Shown here piece after piece: positions 6,721 to 10,580 of a stretch of 10,580 bases of DNA. The notes beneath the pieces are model-generated. The model ran no database searches, was not told the origin of the DNA, and was given only the letters and a program-made list of their open reading frames with translations. The stretch spans positions 1 to 10,580 of the forward strand of contig CAIPFW010000051.1 of the NCBI GenBank assembly GCA_903864455.1, read 5' to 3'. This DNA is from an uncultured Anaplasmataceae bacterium. GTDB taxonomy: Bacteria > Pseudomonadota > Alphaproteobacteria > Rickettsiales > CAIPFW01. The stretch's first letter is position 1, and each line of letters begins with the position of its first letter. Position numbers and translations under genes: made by a program.

Positions 6721-7758
6721 TTATATCGAGCCGAGATTCGAATAAGGTGAAATTTTACTATCTAGAGTTTCAAAAAAACCTTTTTCGTATTTTAACAATC
6801 CATTCCAAGCTATCATTACTCCATTATCAGTGCATAATTCTCGTTCTGGAAATAATAATTCCATGTTGTGAAAATGATTTATCAATGAATTTTTTATATA
6901 TAAATTCGCCGAAACACCACCACTAATAACAATATTTCGAATTTGCATATCGCATTTTTTCAAAGCATTTTGTAATTTATGTATCAAAATTTGAGTAATA
7001 GTTTTTTGAAAAGATGCGCAAATATCACAAATAATATTTTGATTCAAAGGCTTGTTTTTTTCAATCAGTAATTTTACGTGAGTTTTAAGCCCCGAAAAAG
7101 AAAAATTCGGATTATGTTTCTCAACACCAATGCAAAGTGGCATTGGCATTTTATATTTTTCTGAATCTCCATTCTGTGCATTTCGCTCTATGAGTGGCCC
7201 TCCCGGATAATTCAAACCAAGCATCAAAGCCACTTTATCAAAAGTTTCGCCAAGCGAATCATCGAGCGTTTCGCTGAGAATTTGATAATTTTCAAAATCA
7301 CGAACTAAAATAATTTTGGTATTTCCGCCCGAAATAAGCAAAGCCAAGAACGGATAGGAGATTTTCGAATTATTCATTAAAGGCATCAAAATATGCGCCT
7401 CAAGATGGTCAACTGCGATAAATTTTTTATTTAAAGCGAGAGAAAGCGTTTTTGCAAAAAGATTCCCAACAATCAAGCCCCCTATAAGCCCTGGATTTGC
7501 ACTTGCAGCAATCGCATCGATATCTTTTGGCTGAATCCCGCCATCCACAAAAACTTTCTTTACAACGATGTCGATATTATTTAAATGACTTCTCGCCGCT
7601 AATTCTGGAACGACACCACCATATTCCTCGTGCTCTTTTTGTTGTGACGAAATCACATGAGACAAAATCTCAACAAAATCAACATTTTTTTTTATTAATG
7701 CTGCGGCTGTTTCATCGCATGTCGATTCGATTCCAAGGATTATCGTCATTCGACTCAT
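6721..7758 (-). CDS. tsaD: tRNA N6-threonylcarbamoyladenosine transferase TsaD
   Basis: TsaD transfers the threonylcarbamoyl group from TC-AMP to A37 of ANN-decoding tRNAs, with TsaB and TsaE as bacterial partners. The 345-residue protein is full length. It shows the N-terminal GIESTCDETAAAL, the metal-binding HLEAH (H118, H122), the LISGGNT nucleotide loop (141-147), SLGETFDKVA, GGPLIE, SFSGLKT, and the C-terminal SGGVSAN and CTDNGVMIA with D311. All key residues of the ASKHA-fold Kae1/YgjD family are present. The ATG at 7758 shares one base with the purM stop (TAATG), so translation is probably coupled to purM. A second methionine at codon 4 (MTIILGIES) fits the usual family N-terminus equally well. 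The gene converges on ctrA. Confidence 0.97.
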   Translation of the reverse strand: MSRMTIILGIESTCDETAAALIKKNVDFVEILSHVISSQQKEHEEYGGVVPELAARSHLNNIDIVVKKVFVDGGIQPKDIDAIAASANPGLIGGLIVGNLFAKTLSLALNKKFIAVDHLEAHILMPLMNNSKISYPFLALLISGGNTKIILVRDFENYQILSETLDDSLGETFDKVALMLGLNYPGGPLIERNAQNGDSEKYKMPMPLCIGVEKHNPNFSFSGLKTHVKLLIEKNKPLNQNIICDICASFQKTITQILIHKLQNALKKCDMQIRNIVISGGVSANLYIKNSLINHFHNMELLFPERELCTDNGVMIAWNGLLKYEKGFFETLDSKISPYSNLGSI

Positions 7759-8804
7759 TAAATATATTCTACAAATGGCTCGTCTGAATCTGATTTTCCC
7801 AAATAACCAATTTCTGAGAATTTTTCTCCACTTTCATTCAAAATTTCACGAATTTTTTCAAGATTTGTTGCGTCAAAAACGGCAATCATGCCAATTCCCA
7901 TGTTAAAAACACGATACATTTCTTCATTTGAAAGCGATTCGATGTCAATCTTGCCCCTCATATATGAAAAAATCGTCGATTCCACGCTCCAAGATTTTCG
8001 GTCAATTTTTGCAACGAAACTTTTTGGTAAAATTCTCGGCAAATTCTCTGTAATTCCACCACCTGTGATATGAGCGAAACCCTTCACGTATTTTTTTAAT
8101 TTCGTGCAAATATCAACATAAATTTTTGTCGGCGTTAATAAATATTCGCCCCAAGATTTTGATTTATCAATATCGCACTCATCATCATAATGAATATTCA
8201 ATTTTTCAAATATTTTTCTCGCCAAAGAAAACCCATTTGAATGAAGGCCACTTGAGTGCAAACCAATCAATAGATCGCCCTCTTTCATTGATGGTAAATT
8301 TGGCAACATATTATCGCTTTCTACGATTCCAACCGAAAATCCCGCCAAGTCGTATACGCCACTTTCATAAACTCCTGGCATTTCCGCAGTTTCACCACCA
8401 ATCAAGCTCATTTTTCCGTCAAGGCATCCTGAAACAATACCGTCCATGATTGATTGAACAGTCGGCTGATGAATCGAACCACAAGCAATATAATCAAGAA
8501 AAAACAACGGCAAAGCACCTTGACAAATCAAATCATTAACGCACATAGCAACCAAATCGATGCCGATTGTATCATGTTTGTTCATTTTTTGAGCGATTTT
8601 AACCTTCGTCCCAACGCCATCAGTGCTCGACACCATCACTGCTTTGTTCAAATCTATGCCTAAATTTTGCAAAGAAAAGAGGCTTGCAAATCCGCCAATT
8701 CCATTTAGAACATTTGGAGTGAACGTTCTACCAACTTTATTTTTTATATAATCAACGAATTGATTGCCTGCATCGATATTGACGCCAGAAGATTTGTAGT
8801 CCAT
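7758..8804 (-). CDS. purM: Phosphoribosylformylglycinamidine cyclo-ligase (AIR synthetase)
   Basis: PurM closes the imidazole ring of FGAM to aminoimidazole ribonucleotide using ATP, the fifth step of purine synthesis. The 348-residue protein is full length. Family marks are YKSSGVNIDAGN at the N-terminus, the ATP-related STDGVGTK (60-67), GIDLVAMCVNDL, GGETAEMPG (136-144), SSGLHSNGFSLAR, and HITGGGITENLPR near 245. No key motif is broken. It starts at the ATG at 8804, 23 nt from a candidate promoter, and is followed by tsaD with a 1-nt overlap. Presence of purM indicates that this organism retains de novo purine synthesis, a trait kept by Anaplasmataceae and several other Rickettsiales-like groups but lost in Rickettsia. 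Confidence 0.97.
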   Translation of the reverse strand: MDYKSSGVNIDAGNQFVDYIKNKVGRTFTPNVLNGIGGFASLFSLQNLGIDLNKAVMVSSTDGVGTKVKIAQKMNKHDTIGIDLVAMCVNDLICQGALPLFFLDYIACGSIHQPTVQSIMDGIVSGCLDGKMSLIGGETAEMPGVYESGVYDLAGFSVGIVESDNMLPNLPSMKEGDLLIGLHSSGLHSNGFSLARKIFEKLNIHYDDECDIDKSKSWGEYLLTPTKIYVDICTKLKKYVKGFAHITGGGITENLPRILPKSFVAKIDRKSWSVESTIFSYMRGKIDIESLSNEEMYRVFNMGIGMIAVFDATNLEKIREILNESGEKFSEIGYLGKSDSDEPFVEYI

Positions 8805-8826
8805 ATTTTTTTTATTAATATGAAAT

Positions 8827-8855
8827 ATTGTATATCTTTTTTAACAAAAGGTAAA
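8827..8855 (-). promoter_or_regulatory. Candidate purM-tsaD promoter
   Basis: Read on the minus strand, TTTACC (8855-8850) and TACAAT (8832-8827) are spaced 17 bp apart, four and five of six matches to the sigma70 boxes. Transcription would start near 8820, giving a leader of about 16 nt. The span also contains TTTA-N7-TTAA, one base off a CtrA box. Confidence 0.45.
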
Positions 8856-9032
8856 TGGGTTTTTTGGGGTTGTTGATGAAAGTTCAATATTTTTATCTAT
8901 CTTTCAGGCAATAAAAACTTCAAACTTCACTCGATTTTCTTACACAAGGCACTTTAATTTTCAGTGGCTCTTTGAGCTTTCGACATAAAAAATGCAACGT
9001 GTGTAGAGACAAACATAACACGCACAGATGAT

Positions 9033-9063
9033 AAAAAAAGTGAGTAAAATCAGATAATTTTAC
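9033..9063 (-). terminator. Hairpin plus T7, possible terminator of the accessory gene
   Basis: On the minus strand GTAAAAT-TATCTG-ATTTTAC (9063-9044) is followed after 4 nt by seven T residues (9039-9033). It lies about 140 nt past the stop at 9205 and could end that transcript. The stem has only one G-C pair. The same inverted repeat overlaps the promoter below, so an operator role is an alternative. Confidence 0.35.
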
Positions 9064-9085
9064 AGAATTTATCTTGATTTGTCAA
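9057..9085 (-). promoter_or_regulatory. Near-consensus sigma70 promoter, minus strand
   Basis: TTGACA (9085-9080) and TAAAAT (9062-9057) are separated by exactly 17 bp, the best box pair in the window. Transcription would begin near 9050, about 245 nt before purM. It could give purM-tsaD a long leader or make a separate small RNA. Confidence 0.5.
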
Positions 9086-9204
9086 AAAAATCAAAAACCG
9101 CAAAAGGATTTTTCTGTCAATACGGAGTCCTTGAGCGTACGAACTCCTCTGATATCTACTCGGATTTTTAGCGATGATACTCTTGTTGAATTGAGCTATT
9201 TTTA

Positions 9205-9588
9205 TCATTTCCCTGTATACCATTTACAATTTGGGTTGTCATTCTTACTCTTCCAATGATTATTCTGATAAAAATTTGGGTTTTGAGAAGTTGTTCCTGA
9301 TGCAACAGAATCGAGTTCGTTAATAGTACTTGGGGGGTTACTTTGATTATTTCCATTTAATCCAGCTCCACCATTGTATACAATTGAACTATAGGGCCCT
9401 GAAGAATTCAACACTAGGTTACTTAATCTAGTTGCACTATTGTATACAATTGAACTATGATACCCTGAGGCATTCAACACTATACTTTGTGAGCCTATAT
9501 TATTTGTCGTTGCACTAATACCATTTCCTGAAATATTCACTGTTGTAGTAGCACAGTTGTTATAATTTCTTTTTATATCGTTAATCAT
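9205..9588 (-). CDS. Unrecognised N/S/G-rich C-terminal part of a frameshifted gene
   Basis: Counted from the ATG at 9588 this is a 127-residue reading frame. The same frame is open for a further 60 codons upstream (to 9768) with no ATG, GTG or TTG, and no Shine-Dalgarno precedes the ATG. The upstream codons read like protein (LYKKDINDFLDDI, then SFIVDFLKNNHIFIHDNQ). It is therefore more likely the tail of the 9704-10552 gene than a gene of its own. The sequence is rich in Asn, Ser, Gly and Thr and carries two 22-residue repeats of the form LVLNSSGxxSSIVYN, with a faint third before them (VNISGNG). There is no signal peptide or membrane segment. The family is not recognised. The repeat spacing could suit a beta-rich solenoid, which is only a guess. 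Confidence 0.55.
   Translation of the reverse strand: MINDIKRNYNNCATTTVNISGNGISATTNNIGSQSIVLNASGYHSSIVYNSATRLSNLVLNSSGPYSSIVYNGGAGLNGNNQSNPPSTINELDSVASGTTSQNPNFYQNNHWKSKNDNPNCKWYTGK
9367..9482. repeat. Two 66-bp-period direct repeats inside the accessory gene
   Basis: Blocks 9367-9416 and 9433-9482 are 50 nt each, spaced 66 nt apart, and differ at about 8 positions. They share an identical 20-nt core (9373-9392 and 9439-9458) that contains the 12-bp palindrome ATTGTATACAAT. A period of 66 preserves the reading frame and yields the 22-residue protein repeat. Confidence 0.85.
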
Positions 9589-9703
9589 ATTAAATATTTG
9601 ATTATCATGTATGAATATATGATTATTTTTTAAAAAATCAACAATAAAAGAACGATCTCTATCATTAATATTTATATCATCAAGGAAATCATTGATATCT
9701 TTT

Positions 9704-10552
9704 TTATATAAAAAAATCGTTCCAGAATGGCCAAAAGTCTTTCTCGTAACAAATTGAAAAAGTTTTATTTATAACTGCAGTCTCTACATTCTGATTATAA
9801 GATTTTTTGTCTATAAAAGATGGCTGGATATACCATAATAATTTAGAGAAAATACCACGCTGATGACTTCTTTTTAGACATTCTTCACTTTCACTACTTA
9901 ATAAAAATTCTTCCTGTAAAGAAAATGCGGTTTTTTCCCACAATGGGTAGTGGCTACTCGATCTCTTAAATTTTGGGTCAGCTAATAGATCTTTTAATGC
10001 TTTATGCTTTGATCTACTTGTGTATACACAAGAATTCTCATAAAAAAACTTGTGCCCGCGAATATCCCGCTTAATTGAAAACATAATATCTGAACTTAAT
10101 TCGTTAATTCTTATGTCTTGATATTCAATATCTTGATTTTTACAATTTAATAATTTTAAGCCATGATAATAATAATCCGTATCCAAAGTTAAATTTTTTT
10201 CATACCCAAATCCGTAATAATTTATGCATAATCTTAGAATGTCGATTGATATTGGCAAATCAAAACCATTGCTTATTGAATCTTGATTGAGTAAAAAGTT
10301 TAGATTTTGATCTTTAGATATTTCATCCTTCGTACAATACTCACCTGCTAACTTATTAAAATCCACTATGGAGAAGTTGCTATGTAGTCTATTTTGATTA
10401 ACTGTTGCTGCAAAATCATTGAAACATTTATCGTATTCGCACACTACGTTCGCAATATCAATTGTTCCAAGGTTTTCATTGTTGCATATACGCCCTATCT
10501 TCCGATCATATAAATCCTCAAAGAAACTTTTTTTGCTTCTGTTTAAACCCAT
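9704..10552 (-). CDS. Unrecognised protein, N-terminal part of a frameshifted gene
   Basis: The 282-codon reading frame has a soluble, Asn/Asp/Tyr/Ser-rich product with no signal peptide, no membrane segment and no family that can be named. The start is well supported: ATG at 10552 follows a purine-rich AAGGGGA, the clearest Shine-Dalgarno in the window. The first residues, MGLNRSKKS, fit the eukaryotic N-myristoylation pattern (Gly2, Ser6, Lys7). The stop at 9704 comes two codons after a T7 tract. Removing one T joins this frame to the frame ending at 9205, giving one 448-residue protein that reads FWPFWNDFLYKKDINDFLDD across the join. The gene may be a recent pseudogene, a slippage-expressed gene or carry a base-call error. 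Its isolated place and unlike ribosome binding site suggest an accessory, possibly host-directed protein. Confidence 0.65.
   Translation of the reverse strand: MGLNRSKKSFFEDLYDRKIGRICNNENLGTIDIANVVCEYDKCFNDFAATVNQNRLHSNFSIVDFNKLAGEYCTKDEISKDQNLNFLLNQDSISNGFDLPISIDILRLCINYYGFGYEKNLTLDTDYYYHGLKLLNCKNQDIEYQDIRINELSSDIMFSIKRDIRGHKFFYENSCVYTSRSKHKALKDLLADPKFKRSSSHYPLWEKTAFSLQEEFLLSSESEECLKRSHQRGIFSKLLWYIQPSFIDKKSYNQNVETAVINKTFSICYEKDFWPFWNDFFI
9710..9716 (-). other. Homopolymer T7 at the likely frameshift site
   Basis: Seven consecutive A on the plus strand (T7 in the gene) lie between codon GAT and the stop TAA. With six T the frame reads GAT TTT TTA TAT AAA AAA and continues to 9205. The two frames overlap from 9768 to 9704, so another one-base change in that interval could also explain the join, but the T7 tract is the simplest place. 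Confidence 0.6.
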
Positions 10553-10557
10553 TGCAT

Positions 10558-10565
10558 TTCCCCTT
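10558..10565 (-). promoter_or_regulatory. Strong ribosome binding site of the accessory gene
   Basis: AAGGGGAA on the minus strand sits 5 nt before the ATG at 10552, with the GGGG core 8-11 nt upstream. Most other genes in the window have no comparable purine-rich site, so it fixes this start and hints at a different translation history. Confidence 0.7.
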
Positions 10566-10580
10566 AAATAAAAAATTCCA

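Larger units (their letters stand above)
8805..9204. other. 400-bp intergenic region with minus-strand signals
   Basis: No convincing protein gene or recognised RNA is seen here. The left end holds the purM promoter. The centre carries hairpins whose minus-strand reading is followed by T runs: CGTGT/ACACG (8998-9022) before T6, and GTAAAAT/ATTTTAC (9044-9063) before T7. A near-consensus minus-strand promoter lies at 9057-9085. The right part has a short GGAGT/ACTCC inverted repeat (9124-9147) around a CGTACG centre and two GGATTTTT copies. A 20-codon minus-strand reading frame (8954-9016) follows the promoter, but nothing proves it is translated. Confidence 0.5.

Noticed and set aside
8126..8449. 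Plus-strand 107-codon frame
   Set aside because: It is antisense to purM, whose full-length protein carries all family motifs.
8860..9060. tRNA, tmRNA or 4.5S RNA
   Set aside because: No cloverleaf, T-loop sequence, CCA-end context or conserved SRP/tmRNA element could be found in the stretch.
9074..9259. Plus-strand 61-codon frame
   Set aside because: It needs a TTG start without a ribosome binding site and overlaps the opposite-strand repeat-bearing frame; the product has no recognisable features.
9367..9482. CRISPR array
   Set aside because: There are only two diverged copies with a 66-nt period that preserves a reading frame, which is protein repeat structure, not equal repeats with unique spacers.

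Overview
The window is AT-rich DNA from an alphaproteobacterium. Two lineage markers support this: a CtrA-type cell-cycle response regulator (5806-6660) and a GapR-family (DUF2312) nucleoid protein (3415-3684). The strong A+T bias, long homopolymer runs, weak or absent Shine-Dalgarno sites and tight housekeeping genes suggest a reduced, host-associated member, most likely Rickettsiales-like. The family cannot be fixed from the sequence. The organism still makes purines (purM), unlike Rickettsia itself.

Layout, plus strand: pnp (PNPase, open to the left edge) is followed by grxD (CGFS monothiol glutaredoxin) behind its own good sigma70-type promoter. Then comes a tight unit: rpmB (ribosomal protein L28), gapR and a membrane-embedded family-2 glycosyltransferase, with a 5-nt gap and a 1-nt overlap. 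After about 316 bp of very AT-rich intergenic DNA comes ctrA, which carries a glycine-rich C-terminal tail of about 59 residues that most CtrA proteins lack. Layout, minus strand: purM and tsaD form a coupled pair with a 1-nt overlap and converge on ctrA.

The accessory end is 8805-10580. About 400 bp without a convincing gene holds a near-consensus minus-strand promoter overlapped by an inverted repeat, plus terminator-like hairpins. Beyond it lies an unrecognised minus-strand gene in two frames. Its 282-codon first part ends just after a T7 tract. The second part is open in the +1 frame through the junction, and removing one T fuses the two into one 448-residue protein. That product would begin with a eukaryote-style N-myristoylation signal (MGLNRSKK) and end in an N/S/G-rich tail with 22-residue repeats. 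It is the best candidate in the window for something undescribed, possibly a host-directed protein that is decaying or rescued by slippage.

The genes are mostly core functions: RNA turnover, Fe-S/redox, ribosome, chromosome organisation and cell cycle, tRNA t6A modification, and purine synthesis. The glycosyltransferase and the frameshifted gene are the lineage-specific parts.
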